This document shows, in pieces, positions 26,220 to 35,314 of a stretch of DNA of 64,000 bases. How positions within the stretch are numbered: the first letter of the stretch is position 1; each line of letters opens with the position of its first letter. The position numbers were made by a program, and so were the translations under genes. The notes below the pieces were generated by a model, which searched no databases, was not told the DNA's origin, and was given only the letters and a program-made list of their open reading frames with translations. This DNA is from Thermoplasmata archaeon. Lineage in GTDB: Archaea; Thermoplasmatota; Thermoplasmata; Lutacidiplasmatales; UBA184. The stretch is taken from contig JAKIWE010000001.1 in the NCBI GenBank assembly GCA_022750195.1, positions 370,672 through 434,671 on the forward strand, read 5' to 3'.

Positions 26220-27689
26220 TCACCCTTCCGCTCGCGCCGAGAGGGGTTGGGAGAGCACGGAAGCGACGGCGCTGGAGGACGGCAATGGTCGAGTCGAACG
26301 TCGAGAGGGCGCCGCCGGCGGTCGTCCGTCGATCCTCCGAACGGGCCGTCCGGCCGTCAAACCGCGGAGGGAATAGTCGGCCCTTCGCGACGCGACGAGC
26401 GCCTCATGAAGCGCCCGGATGGCGAAGAGACTCTGCCGTCGCGGAATGGCAAAGGAGAGTGACCGGGCACTCACCGCGACACCCTTGGCCCGGCGGAGCA
26501 CGGTCCTCGGGACGCGACCAAACTCCGTGACGACCCCGTCCCCGACTAGGGTCACGAGGTCGACCCGGACCGGTGGTTCCCGGGGCGCGCCGGTGAAGAC
26601 CGAGCCCGAACGACTCGTGCCGAGCCTTCCTCCGGACGCGGCGTCTAACACAATGCCAACGCCCACCGGCGCGGTGAGCCAGGCGATGACGGGCACCCGG
26701 TCCCGGCGCAGTTCGGCCGCGAGCCGCGCGACGGCAGGGGCGCGAGTGCGTCCCCGGGGTACTCGGACCTGCAGCAAGCTGAGCGCGGGGAGAGAGGTTA
26801 CCGCCCGGCACGATTCTTCGGGCCGCGGAGGTCCGATCACCGTCACGGCCGTAGGGTCGTCGAGGGCCCGGACCCACACCTCGACACCGGAGGAACGGAC
26901 GGGATCGAGCGTCAGCGGATGCAGAACCCGGGCTCCGAACCGGGCCAGCTCTTCCGCCTCGTCGTACGAGAGTCGCGGGACGACGAACGCGCCCGGGACT
27001 TGGGCCGGGTCCGCGCTTAGAACGGACGCGTGCCGCTTGACCAGTTCGACGCGGCGGGCCTCTAACAACGCACCGATCGCGGTGGCGGAGTAGTCCGAGC
27101 CTCCCCGACCGAGGGTCGCGACGCGACGGTTGCGCAACGCCCCGAAGAATCCGGTGAGCACCGGGGTCCGCCCCCGCTGGAGCAGGCGGCGGAGCGCCGG
27201 GGCAAAACGGGTCGTGGACCCTTCGAGGTCGATCTCCGTCCGGTCGTAGGTTCGGCGCACGATCAAACCCGCTTGGTCGGTCTCGACCGGCACGGCGTCC
27301 ACTCCGGCCCGACGAAGGGCGACGCTGACCCAGGAGGCTGAGAACCGCTCGCCGTAGCTCAGGAGCCGATCGACGCGGTCGTCGGAGCCGTTACCAGTTT
27401 CGACGTGGGACAGGGCTCGCCGCAGGCCGGTGACGAGCGTCGCCCCGCCCCGAGGCAGGCCCGGATGGCGACGCACGATCCATCGCACGGCGTCCGCGTG
27501 TTGGCGTCGGTCCCGCGGATGCTCGGCGCTCGCGATGAGCCGGTCCGTGACGCCTTCGCGAGCGGAGACAACGACCACGGGGGAGGTCCCCTCCTCGAGC
27601 AGCGAGCGCACGCGTTCGAGAACGCCGTCGGCCCTCTCGAGAGCAGCGCCGCCGAATTTCACGACGACCCGAGGACGTTCAGCCGGCAC
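26220..27689 (-). CDS. lysC: Aspartate kinase
   Basis: This 489-residue enzyme phosphorylates aspartate, the first step to aspartate semialdehyde. Motifs seen are VVVKFGGAAL (8-17), LLSYGERFSA, VPVETDQAGL and TLGRGGSDYSATAIGALLEA. Two ACT-like regulatory segments follow (about 285-330 and 365-425), so feedback control is likely. The last 60 residues are Arg/Pro/Ser-rich and unlike the family, perhaps a recent extension past an older stop. The ATG overlaps the asd end by 11 bp. In this operon its product feeds the ADTH synthase rather than only Lys/Thr/Met synthesis. Confidence 0.92.
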   Translation of the reverse strand: MPAERPRVVVKFGGAALERADGVLERVRSLLEEGTSPVVVVSAREGVTDRLIASAEHPRDRRQHADAVRWIVRRHPGLPRGGATLVTGLRRALSHVETGNGSDDRVDRLLSYGERFSASWVSVALRRAGVDAVPVETDQAGLIVRRTYDRTEIDLEGSTTRFAPALRRLLQRGRTPVLTGFFGALRNRRVATLGRGGSDYSATAIGALLEARRVELVKRHASVLSADPAQVPGAFVVPRLSYDEAEELARFGARVLHPLTLDPVRSSGVEVWVRALDDPTAVTVIGPPRPEESCRAVTSLPALSLLQVRVPRGRTRAPAVARLAAELRRDRVPVIAWLTAPVGVGIVLDAASGGRLGTSRSGSVFTGAPREPPVRVDLVTLVGDGVVTEFGRVPRTVLRRAKGVAVSARSLSFAIPRRQSLFAIRALHEALVASRRADYSLRGLTAGRPVRRIDGRPPAAPSRRSTRPLPSSSAVASVLSQPLSARAEG

Positions 27690-28770
27690 GGCTATCCCCG
27701 CCCCCCTCGGCGACCAATCCCTGCCGTGCGAGGAAGTATTCCGCGTTCAGGACCGATCCACCGGCCGCCCCGCGAACCCCGTTGTGCGTGAGCACGAAGA
27801 ACCTGAGGTGGGGGGCGTTCCAGCGGACCCGCCCTACAACGGCCGCCATCCCCCGTGCGGTCGCGGGTGCCCCGGCCCACCGGTCGAGCCGCGGTTGAGG
27901 CCGGTCCGGTTCGCTTCGGAGCACGACCGGGGGGTGCGGCGCGGTCGGGAGCCGCAAGCGGTGGAGCGGGTCGAACGCCTTCCACGCGCGGGCGATCGCC
28001 TCTACGCGTGGTCTTCGCCCGGCGACGACGGTCACCGCTTCCAGATGGCCGTCGCGGACACCGACCCGCGCGCAGTGCGAGACGATCGGCGGGGGCCACG
28101 GACGAAGCTGCCCGCCGCGCCGGTGCCCGAGGAGCCGTGCCGTCTCCCGCTCGACCTTCTCCTCCTCTCCAGCGATGAGCGGGAGGACATTGTCGGAGGT
28201 TGCTACCGACGCCAATCCTGACAAACCGGCCCCCGAGAGGGCCTGATACGTCGCCACGTAGACCGAGCGAGGGGCGAGCAGATCGACGAGGGGCGCCAAG
28301 CCGAGAGCGAGCCCGGTCGCCGTGCAGTTCGGGTTCGCGACGATGACCCCGGTCGTGGTGCGGTGCCGGAGCAACTCGAGATGGTCGCCGTTCACCTCCG
28401 GAATCAGGAGCGGCACCGACGGGTCCAGGCGGTGATCGCTGGCGTTCGTGAAGACATGGAGTCCCCGTCGCGCGAGCTCGGACTCGAACTTTCCCGCGGT
28501 CCCGGAAGGAAGGGCGCTGAAGACGATCCGAACGCCGCTACGTGCCAACGCCGCGGGTCCGAGGGGCTCGAGTCGTTCGTCCTCGAGTTCGGTGGGAACG
28601 GATTCGACGAGTCGCCAAAGTTCTCCGAGGCGCTGACCCCGGCTACGGGTCGAGCCGACGAGGAGCGGCGGAGCCAAGAGTGGATGATGGCCCAACAGCC
28701 GGGCAAACTGCTGACCGACGTACCCGCCCGCGCCGAGGATCGCGGTCGGGATCCGTCCGTCCGGCGTCAG
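27679..28770 (-). CDS. asd: Aspartate-semialdehyde dehydrogenase
   Basis: The enzyme reduces aspartyl phosphate to aspartate semialdehyde with NADPH. Motifs are the Rossmann ILGAGGYVGQ, the catalytic Cys in VANPNCTATGLALGL, SGAGLSG, and His in RVGVRDGHLEAVTV. The start is uncertain. Family N-termini begin about eight residues before ILGAGG, and no ATG, GTG or TTG is there. The only codon that fits is a CTG at 28770 overlapping the aroC stop (CTGA), in line with the 4-nt overlaps elsewhere in the operon. This gives 363 residues. Confidence 0.9.
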   Translation of the reverse strand: MTPDGRIPTAILGAGGYVGQQFARLLGHHPLLAPPLLVGSTRSRGQRLGELWRLVESVPTELEDERLEPLGPAALARSGVRIVFSALPSGTAGKFESELARRGLHVFTNASDHRLDPSVPLLIPEVNGDHLELLRHRTTTGVIVANPNCTATGLALGLAPLVDLLAPRSVYVATYQALSGAGLSGLASVATSDNVLPLIAGEEEKVERETARLLGHRRGGQLRPWPPPIVSHCARVGVRDGHLEAVTVVAGRRPRVEAIARAWKAFDPLHRLRLPTAPHPPVVLRSEPDRPQPRLDRWAGAPATARGMAAVVGRVRWNAPHLRFFVLTHNGVRGAAGGSVLNAEYFLARQGLVAEGGGDSRAG

Positions 28771-29849
28771 AGGAACCCTCCCGCGAGCGCGAGGTCGGCG
28801 AGCGCGAACGCCGTGACCGCCTCGACCACCACGACCGCGCGGGGGACGATGCACGGGTCGTGCCGGCCCGTGACCACGATCTCGACGTTCGTCCGCTCCT
28901 TCAGATCGATCGTCCGCTGGGGGCGGGCGATCGAAGAGGTCGGCTTCACCGCCACGCGTACGACCAGCGGCGCCCCGGTGGCCATCCCTCCGAGGATCCC
29001 CCCGGCATGGTTCGTCACGGAGCGTACGCGATCCCCTTCCCACTCGAACGGGTCGTTGTGCTCGCTCCCGCGCATTCTTGCCCCCCGGAAGCCGTCCCCG
29101 AACTCCACGCCCTTGACGGCCGGTATCGCGAACGCCAGATGGGCGACGACGCTCTCGATGGAGTCAAAGAACGGCTCGCCGAGTCCGACAGGAAGGCCCG
29201 TCGCCACCCCCTCGATGAGCCCCCCGACGCTGTCGCCCGCCCGACGGGCCTCGGCGATCAGCTCCTCCATCCGCCGAGCCGCCATCGGGTCGGGACACCC
29301 GACCTCGTTCGATCGGGCGCTCGCCCGCAACGTCGCGAGCGGCTCCTCGACCGACCACGCCGCCTCGACGGTCCCGATGGCCCGGGTGAAGGCGGCGACC
29401 TCGACCCCCTCGCGGGCGAGGAGCTGACGTGCGACGCCTCCGGCGATGACCAGACCGACCGTCATGCGGCCGGAGAAGATGCCGCCCCCCGAAAGGTCGG
29501 CCGCCGCACCGAATCGCAAAAGTGCCGGGAGGTCCGCGTGGCCCGGTCGAGGCGTATTGCGGAGGCGATCGTACGGTTCCCGTCGAACGTCCTCGTTGAG
29601 TACGTGGGCGCGAAGCGGACCGCCATCGGCGAGTCCCGCGACCAACCCGCGGTCGACGATCAACCGGTCCTCCTCCTGTCGTTTGGTCGCGAGAGTGCGA
29701 CCAACCGGGCGCCGTCGGTCGAGATCTTCCTGCAGCCGCGCCACGTCGATCGCCGAGCCTTTCGGGATCCCCTCGATCTCAGCGCCCACCTCGGGGCCGT
29801 GGCTGGAACCGAACAGCGTCACCTTCAGGCGACGACCGAAGCCCATCAT
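28767..29849 (-). CDS. aroC: Chorismate synthase
   Basis: This 360-residue enzyme makes chorismate from EPSP with reduced FMN, the last step of the shikimate pathway. Seen are FGSSHGPEVG, NTPRPGHADLP, DLSGGGIFSGR and the C-terminal PQRTIDLKERTNVE. The length is normal. Its ATG overlaps the aroA stop by 4 nt. It sits sixth in the aro operon. Confidence 0.97.
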   Translation of the reverse strand: MMGFGRRLKVTLFGSSHGPEVGAEIEGIPKGSAIDVARLQEDLDRRRPVGRTLATKRQEEDRLIVDRGLVAGLADGGPLRAHVLNEDVRREPYDRLRNTPRPGHADLPALLRFGAAADLSGGGIFSGRMTVGLVIAGGVARQLLAREGVEVAAFTRAIGTVEAAWSVEEPLATLRASARSNEVGCPDPMAARRMEELIAEARRAGDSVGGLIEGVATGLPVGLGEPFFDSIESVVAHLAFAIPAVKGVEFGDGFRGARMRGSEHNDPFEWEGDRVRSVTNHAGGILGGMATGAPLVVRVAVKPTSSIARPQRTIDLKERTNVEIVVTGRHDPCIVPRAVVVVEAVTAFALADLALAGGFL

Positions 29850-31126
29850 GCCCGCACTCGGGTTCCCGCCCCCAGTGACTCCAGGGTCGACCAGAACTCA
29901 GGGAACGACTTCCGCACTGCTTCGGCCGGTCCAATCCAGGTCGGACGCTCCGCTCCGAGAGCGCCGATCGCCGCGGCCATCACTAAGCGGTGGTCCGGGA
30001 GGGGAGGGAGAGTACGGAACTTTCTCCGGGCCGAGCCTTGGACCTCGAACCGCCGCCGGGTCAAGCGAGCGACCGCCCCGAATCCCCGCACGAGGCGCTC
30101 GCTCATGCGGCGACGATTCGATTCTTTCCAGCTCGAATGTTCCGCGCCCAGGATACGGCTCTTGCCAGGGATGCCCGACGCGACCACCGCGAGCAGCGGG
30201 AGTAGGTCGGGTGCGTCGGTCAGGTCGATCGAGAACGGCGAAGAGATCGGTCCACAGACTTCGACCCACTGTCGGGCGCGGCGGACGCGGGCCCCGGCCT
30301 GTTCGAGGGCGTCGAGGCATCTCTCATCGGCCTGCGGCCAGCGTAGGTCGATCCCGACGGTTCGGACCCGCCCGCCGGTGACGGCTGCCCCGGCCCACAG
30401 GTAAGAGGCCGAGGACAGGTCCCCCGGGACGTGGAAGGTGTCGCCGGCATACTGAGCCGGTCCGTGGACGGAGAACACGCGCCCCTCCTCCCTCCAGTGG
30501 ACGCCGTGCTGCTCGAGGAGCCGCAGGGTGGCGTCGAGATACGGCCGTGAAACGATCGCACTCCCGGCCCTGAGTTCGGTGCCTCCTGGCAGGCGGGGGA
30601 GCGTAAGCAACAGCGCACTGAGGTACTGCGAGGAGCGGTGGCTCTCGACCAGCGTCGACCCCGCATGAATAGGGCCGGCCACGTCGAGCGGGAGGGTGCG
30701 CCCGCGCGAGGCGGTGCTGACCCGGGCTCCCAGTCGGCCGAGCGCTCGAAGGAGCCCCTCCATCGGTCGTCGCGCCAGCGAAGGATGCCCGTCAAACCGG
30801 ACGGCTCCGCCCTCGAGGACGGCGACGGGTGCCAGAAATCGCAGCGTCGAGCCGGACTCCCGGCAATCCACGGTGGGGCGTCGCCGGGTTCGCGGGTTCC
30901 GGATCGGCCCGACCGTCCAGCGTTCGCGGGAGGTTCGGACGGAGTACCCGAGCATTCGAAGTCCGGCCGCGGTGGCGCGGGTGTCGTCCGAATCGAGAGG
31001 GCGTTCGATGCGGAAGCGTCGTCCCGAGTGAGCGCCAACGATCAGGGCACGGTGCGTGTAACTTTTCGACGGCGGAGCACGGACCACGCCGACCAGGACC
31101 CCAGGGTCGACGCGCCGCTCGCTCAC
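29846..31126 (-). CDS. aroA: 3-phosphoshikimate 1-carboxyvinyltransferase (EPSP synthase)
   Basis: This 426-residue enzyme joins phosphoenolpyruvate to shikimate 3-phosphate. Seen are the substrate motif PPSKSYTHRAL near the N-terminus, CRESGSTLRFLAPVA, SSQYLSALLL, DLTDAPDLLPLLAVVA and the late DHRLVMAAAIGAL. The start GTG 31126 overlaps the shikimate kinase stop by 4 nt; the much longer upstream open frame lies inside that gene and has no family support. Confidence 0.95.
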   Translation of the reverse strand: MSERRVDPGVLVGVVRAPPSKSYTHRALIVGAHSGRRFRIERPLDSDDTRATAAGLRMLGYSVRTSRERWTVGPIRNPRTRRRPTVDCRESGSTLRFLAPVAVLEGGAVRFDGHPSLARRPMEGLLRALGRLGARVSTASRGRTLPLDVAGPIHAGSTLVESHRSSQYLSALLLTLPRLPGGTELRAGSAIVSRPYLDATLRLLEQHGVHWREEGRVFSVHGPAQYAGDTFHVPGDLSSASYLWAGAAVTGGRVRTVGIDLRWPQADERCLDALEQAGARVRRARQWVEVCGPISSPFSIDLTDAPDLLPLLAVVASGIPGKSRILGAEHSSWKESNRRRMSERLVRGFGAVARLTRRRFEVQGSARRKFRTLPPLPDHRLVMAAAIGALGAERPTWIGPAEAVRKSFPEFWSTLESLGAGTRVRA

Positions 31127-31992
31127 GGCGCGCTCGGTGGCCGAGCGGGGGCCACGAATCCGACCGGAACGATGTCGCCGAGGGTGGACGGGAACGTTGC
31201 GCGGATCTCGGCGAGATGCTCCTCCCGGACGATGGCGGCGAGGGACGGTCCCATGCCGCTGACGCCGGAGCCAAGAGCTCCTCGTCGACGGAGATCTCCT
31301 CGAAGGAGTCCATAGTCGTAGCCCATCACTCGCTCGACCAGCGCGCTGTTCGCCTCGAGGGCGTCGAGCCACCGCCCAAGCTCGGCGGCGGCGACGGCTG
31401 CTTGACCACGCTCCCGCTCCTCCGCGAAGCGATGCGCCAGGCTCGGAGAAGGCGCATGCGAAGTAGGGGGGATCCACAGAACGACCTTCCAGTCGCGAGG
31501 GAGTACGTCCCGGCGAAGTACCAGCTGCCGGCGATTGTTGGTCACGACGACTCCGCCCTCGAGGCTGGCGAGGGCATCGTCGAACGCCCCGGTCTCGCTC
31601 AAGCCGACCCGCCGGTTCACCTCCGCGGTGGTCCGAGCGATCGCTTCCCGGTCGACCGGTGCCCCCGCCGCGCCGGCCCCCGCGAGAAGAATCGCCGCCG
31701 CGACGGCCGAGGAGCTTTTCAGACCTCGTCCGGGGGGGAGCGTCGACCGGACCGAGAGTCGCAGCGAGGTGCCGTCTCCGGGGAACCAAAGCCCCCTAGC
31801 GGCGGCCAGGGCGGCGCGCGTCAAGTCCGAGTCGCAGGCCGGTTCGATCGAATCGGTTGCCCGACGGCCCTGAGAGGTCCACCCCTCGACCTCCGCGCGG
31901 ACCGGCAGGTCGATGGCGGCGGCGGAGCCGACCCCGGTCGCCAACGCGTTCACGAACGTGATCGCTCCCCACGTCGACCCGATCCCGATCAA
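31123..31992 (-). CDS. Shikimate kinase, archaeal GHMP type
   Basis: The 289-residue enzyme phosphorylates shikimate and belongs to the GHMP superfamily, unrelated to bacterial AroK. Seen are the opening GIGSTWGAITFVNALATG, the ATP loop LPPGRGLKSSSAVAAA, SETGAFDDALASLEGG and the late GVSGMGPSLAAIV. The start is TTG 31992 overlapping the aroDE stop (TTGA). This places the family N-terminus exactly, whereas upstream frames are shadow sequence. Confidence 0.93.
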   Translation of the reverse strand: MIGIGSTWGAITFVNALATGVGSAAAIDLPVRAEVEGWTSQGRRATDSIEPACDSDLTRAALAAARGLWFPGDGTSLRLSVRSTLPPGRGLKSSSAVAAAILLAGAGAAGAPVDREAIARTTAEVNRRVGLSETGAFDDALASLEGGVVVTNNRRQLVLRRDVLPRDWKVVLWIPPTSHAPSPSLAHRFAEERERGQAAVAAAELGRWLDALEANSALVERVMGYDYGLLRGDLRRRGALGSGVSGMGPSLAAIVREEHLAEIRATFPSTLGDIVPVGFVAPARPPSAP

Positions 31993-33485
31993 CGCAGCGC
32001 TCCGGCGCCGAAGGGAGGTTCGGAGTTCGGCGGCTCTTCCCCCCACCAGAGGCGGTAGGCGCCCGCGGCCTGGTAGGTGAGCAGTCGCTCCCCGTCCTCG
32101 TAGGTCGCGCCGGCGGCTCGCGCGGTGGCGCCGAGGACGGGGTCGGCGGGGGCGTAGACGAAATCGATGAGATGCGTGCCTCGTGCAAGCGCGCCGGAAA
32201 GGGGGATCCCGAGCGGGACGCCCGGCTCTCGCCCGACGGTCGTGGCGTGGAAAACGACCGAACACTGGGGATCTCGTGCGGAGCGCCACAGCTGGGCGCC
32301 GAACTCGTTCGCGACGCGCTCGGTCTCTACCGGGTTCCGGCCAGCGACCCAACGCTCGGCGCCGAGCTCACGAGCCGCATCCAGCGCCGCTCGCGCCGCC
32401 CCGCCCGTTCCAACCACGAGTACGCGTCCGTCCGACCAGACGCCGTTCGCCCGGAGCTCCCCGAGCCGTCGTACTACGGCCGTCTGGTCGGTGTTGGCGG
32501 CCGTCAATTCCTCCCCTTTGGCGATGAGGGTGTTCGCGCACCCGACCCGGGTCGCTTCGGCCCTCGAACTCGACGAGAGACGGAGAGCAGCGACTTTCCA
32601 GGGGCTCGTCACGCTGAACCCCCGAAATCCTCCTCTGACCAGAGCCGGCACAGCCGTCGAGAATTCTCCCTCCGTCGCGATGTCCACGGCGATGTACAAC
32701 CCCTTCTGGTGGGCGTCGTGCATCCATCGGCTGTGGATCCAGGGCGACCAGCTGTGCGAAGTCGGCTGGCCAAGAACGGCGTAGAACGGGCCGGCGGAGT
32801 CCATTACGGCCGGGCGGAGCCGGTCGACGGGGATCTGCGTCGGCTCAACGCGCGACAGGCCGTTTCGGCCTCCGTCCGCCGGAGCACAATAGACGGCAGC
32901 CATCCCGAGCCGGTCCGCCCACGCTCGAAGGATCGCGCCGCTCGCTCCGGTGGTGTGCACGACGAATCGGGTCGTCCCAGGGGTCGGGAGCGCCGGAATC
33001 ACGCGGGTGAGCAGTTCGTTGGTCGAAGCGGGGAACACGATCTTGGTCCACGCTGTGGACGGGAGATCCGAGGCGAGCGTGGCGACGGCGGACGGCCACG
33101 CCTCCCCGTTCGCCAGGTGCACGGACCGAACCCAACGGTTCGCATGCTCGGGCGAGGGGCGCGGGAGATCGGCCACTCGATCCCGTTGAACCTCGAGGTC
33201 GACGTACGCGAACGGTTCAACGCTCATCGCGGCGAGCCGTCCGCGCCGTTCCTCCGGTTCGTCCGGCCCCTCCCCTCCGTGGGCCCGCGACCGAAGGGTG
33301 CCGAGAAGGGGCAGCGGCGCGGGGAATAGCCGGTCCAGGTGGCCCTGCTCGGAGGGTGCGAGGCGATCGACACGGACCTCCACGACGTCCGCGCCCGCCG
33401 CGGCGTCGGCCGGGAGCTCCTTCCGAATTCCGTCGATCGTCCGCGCCGGCGAGACGACCACCCGAAGGGCGCGGAGAGCGCTCAT
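31989..33485 (-). CDS. Bifunctional 3-dehydroquinate dehydratase / shikimate dehydrogenase
   Basis: The 498-residue product fuses two shikimate steps, dehydration of 3-dehydroquinate and reduction to shikimate. Residues 1-220 form type I AroD with DVVEVRVDRL (33-42), His123 in SVHLANGE and the Schiff-base Lys148 in TKIVFP. Residues 230-498 form AroE with GQPTSHSWSPWIHSRWM (239-255), Lys297 in SVTSPWKV, ANTD (330-333) and the NADP site VVGTGGAARAAL (357-368). Such AroDE fusions are known from plants and some prokaryotes. The ATG overlaps the DHQ synthase stop by 4 nt. Confidence 0.94.
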   Translation of the reverse strand: MSALRALRVVVSPARTIDGIRKELPADAAAGADVVEVRVDRLAPSEQGHLDRLFPAPLPLLGTLRSRAHGGEGPDEPEERRGRLAAMSVEPFAYVDLEVQRDRVADLPRPSPEHANRWVRSVHLANGEAWPSAVATLASDLPSTAWTKIVFPASTNELLTRVIPALPTPGTTRFVVHTTGASGAILRAWADRLGMAAVYCAPADGGRNGLSRVEPTQIPVDRLRPAVMDSAGPFYAVLGQPTSHSWSPWIHSRWMHDAHQKGLYIAVDIATEGEFSTAVPALVRGGFRGFSVTSPWKVAALRLSSSSRAEATRVGCANTLIAKGEELTAANTDQTAVVRRLGELRANGVWSDGRVLVVGTGGAARAALDAARELGAERWVAGRNPVETERVANEFGAQLWRSARDPQCSVVFHATTVGREPGVPLGIPLSGALARGTHLIDFVYAPADPVLGATARAAGATYEDGERLLTYQAAGAYRLWWGEEPPNSEPPFGAGALR

Positions 33486-34507
33486 CGCTCCACGATTGCC
33501 TCGTCAACGACCGTCCCGAGGTGCCGTGCCGGAGGGAGCCGAAGTCCCAGGACGCACGCCCCGGGGACGAGCGCGGTGGTCGCCACCGATTCCTCGATGG
33601 TCCGCAGTCGGACCGTCTCGGCCTCCTGAAGGAACACGGTGGGGCGGAGCCCGTCGACCTCCGCCTGGACCATGAGCAGAGGTCGACGCTCGATCTTGAG
33701 CCGGCCCACACGGGCTCTCCTCGTTCGACCGTCGGCGGCGACGATCAAGACGGCGTCCCCGGCCTCGAGTTCGCTCAAGTACCGGGTCGTGCCGTCGGCC
33801 AGGAGCGTGTAGGAGTGGGCCGCGCCGGCGTTGACCCGGAACGGTCTCGGTCGGGTGTACCTCGAACCGACCGCTTCGCTCACGACCAGGAAGAGGAACG
33901 ACGCCGAGCTGCCGACGAGCAGCCCTTCCTCGCCGGTCAGCAACGAGGTCGTGTCGACGATGACGCGGTCCCCGATCCCCCCGGCCTCGACCCGGACCAC
34001 CTTCACCGGCTGGAGAGGCCCTTCGAGCGAGGCGGACGACTCTGTCTGCGCCTCGACCCGATCGAGGTCCGCTTCGCTCGCGACCTCGACGATCACCCTA
34101 TCGGCGCCCTTCTCTAGGCTCCCCAGGGCGGCGCCCGCCTCCTCGATCCGCTGGAGCACCACCCAGACCTGGAAGCCCCCGCGCCGCTCGGCGAGGAGAT
34201 TCTCGAGGGGCAGCACACGTTCGCCGACCCAGCGTACCGCGAGAGGCCCGCCGGAGGTCGCTGCCCGCCGCTGGGCAAGGACCAACCCCTCCGGTTCGCG
34301 GATCGTCTCGATGGCCACCGTGCGCTCCGGTGTGGTCAGCGTCTCCTCGGAGTACGTCCAGCGCTCGACCTCGAAGGGGAGTGCCACCGTCGAGCCGACG
34401 GGCAGTGCGATTCGGCGGAACCCCCGCCGGGCCGCGCGCGCGGCGAGCGCGGCGATCTCGGGCTCCCCCTTCGCCCGAACGGCGACAACGACCCGCTCGA
34501 ACGTCAC
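33482..34507 (-). CDS. 3-dehydroquinate synthase II (archaeal AroB')
   Basis: The 341-residue enzyme forms 3-dehydroquinate by oxidative deamination of the ADTH product with NAD, in the archaeal alternative to DAHP/AroB. Family phrases are clear: EAGGIGDRVIVDTTSLLTGE, LVGSSASFLFLVVSE, RPFRVNAGAAHSYTLLADG, YLSELEAGDAVLIV and KIERRPLLMV. The start GTG 34507 overlaps the ADTH synthase stop by 4 nt; the longer upstream frame lies inside that gene. Confidence 0.96.
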   Translation of the reverse strand: MTFERVVVAVRAKGEPEIAALAARAARRGFRRIALPVGSTVALPFEVERWTYSEETLTTPERTVAIETIREPEGLVLAQRRAATSGGPLAVRWVGERVLPLENLLAERRGGFQVWVVLQRIEEAGAALGSLEKGADRVIVEVASEADLDRVEAQTESSASLEGPLQPVKVVRVEAGGIGDRVIVDTTSLLTGEEGLLVGSSASFLFLVVSEAVGSRYTRPRPFRVNAGAAHSYTLLADGTTRYLSELEAGDAVLIVAADGRTRRARVGRLKIERRPLLMVQAEVDGLRPTVFLQEAETVRLRTIEESVATTALVPGACVLGLRLPPARHLGTVVDEAIVER

Positions 34508-35268
34508 GAACGGGCACCGCTGGAAGGGTGCAGGAGCGCCGACAACTTCCGCGCCAAGGGGAGGAGCGGCGCCCGCTGGAAGAGGTTCCGACCGATGCAG
34601 ATGCCACGGGCACCGGCGGAGAGGCAGTCGGTCACCTGACGGAGGAACTCCTCGTCGCTCCCGGTCCGGATCCCTCCGCCGACCACGACCGGTACCGGCG
34701 TCGAGCGGGTCAGGCGTCGGAACTCTTCGACCGAACCGAGGTAGCTCGTCTTGACGATGTCCGCGCCGAGGTCGGCCGCCGCGCGGCAGGCGTGGCGGAG
34801 GTCGTCCGGCGTGCTGCCGTCGGGGGATTTCAGGTAGGTCATGCAGAGGAGCGGCAACCCGAGCGCCCGGCACTCGTCGACCGACGTCCCGAGGTCGGCG
34901 AGCATCTCGCCCTCCTCCGGGACCCCGAAATTGACCTGCACGCTGAGCAGGTCGGCGCCGAGGGCCACCGCCTCGTTGGCGGTGCCCACTCGACGCTTAT
35001 GGTTCGGGTGCGGGCTGAGCGTCGTGGACGCGGAGACGTGGACACCGAGCAGGGTCGACGGGCGGAGGACTGGGGCGAGCTCGCGCACGGCGCCTTTCGT
35101 GACGATCACCAGATCGACCCCGCCCTCCTGGAGCTCCTGGGCGACCTTCGCGACCGATTCGAGCCCGTCGATCGGTCCCATCGACACCGAGTGGTCCAGC
35201 GGGACCGAGAACAGCCCGCGCCCGGGATCGGGAAAGATCCGCGCCAATCGAAGCTGCTTGCCGTACAT
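34504..35268 (-). CDS. 2-amino-3,7-dideoxy-D-threo-hept-6-ulosonate (ADTH) synthase
   Basis: This 254-residue class I aldolase condenses aspartate semialdehyde with a deoxy-ketohexose phosphate, the first step of the archaeal aromatic pathway. Catalytic residues match MJ0400: Asp25 in VPLDHSVSMGP, Tyr145 in MTYLKSPDG and the Schiff-base Lys173 in DIVKTSYLG. Phosphate is bound by VVGGGIRTGSDEE. Fructose-bisphosphate aldolase is a close relative, but the next gene, DHQ synthase II, decides the role. ATG start with GGAGG 8 nt upstream. Confidence 0.94.
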   Translation of the reverse strand: MYGKQLRLARIFPDPGRGLFSVPLDHSVSMGPIDGLESVAKVAQELQEGGVDLVIVTKGAVRELAPVLRPSTLLGVHVSASTTLSPHPNHKRRVGTANEAVALGADLLSVQVNFGVPEEGEMLADLGTSVDECRALGLPLLCMTYLKSPDGSTPDDLRHACRAAADLGADIVKTSYLGSVEEFRRLTRSTPVPVVVGGGIRTGSDEEFLRQVTDCLSAGARGICIGRNLFQRAPLLPLARKLSALLHPSSGARS

Positions 35269-35314
35269 CGCGCGCCTCCGTCCGCGGGTCGGCCCGAGAG
35301 CTGCGGACGGGCTC

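Noticed and set aside
34504..35268. Annotation as fructose-bisphosphate aldolase
   Set aside because: The overlap with DHQ synthase II and the operon content make ADTH synthase the better call, though sequence alone leaves some doubt.
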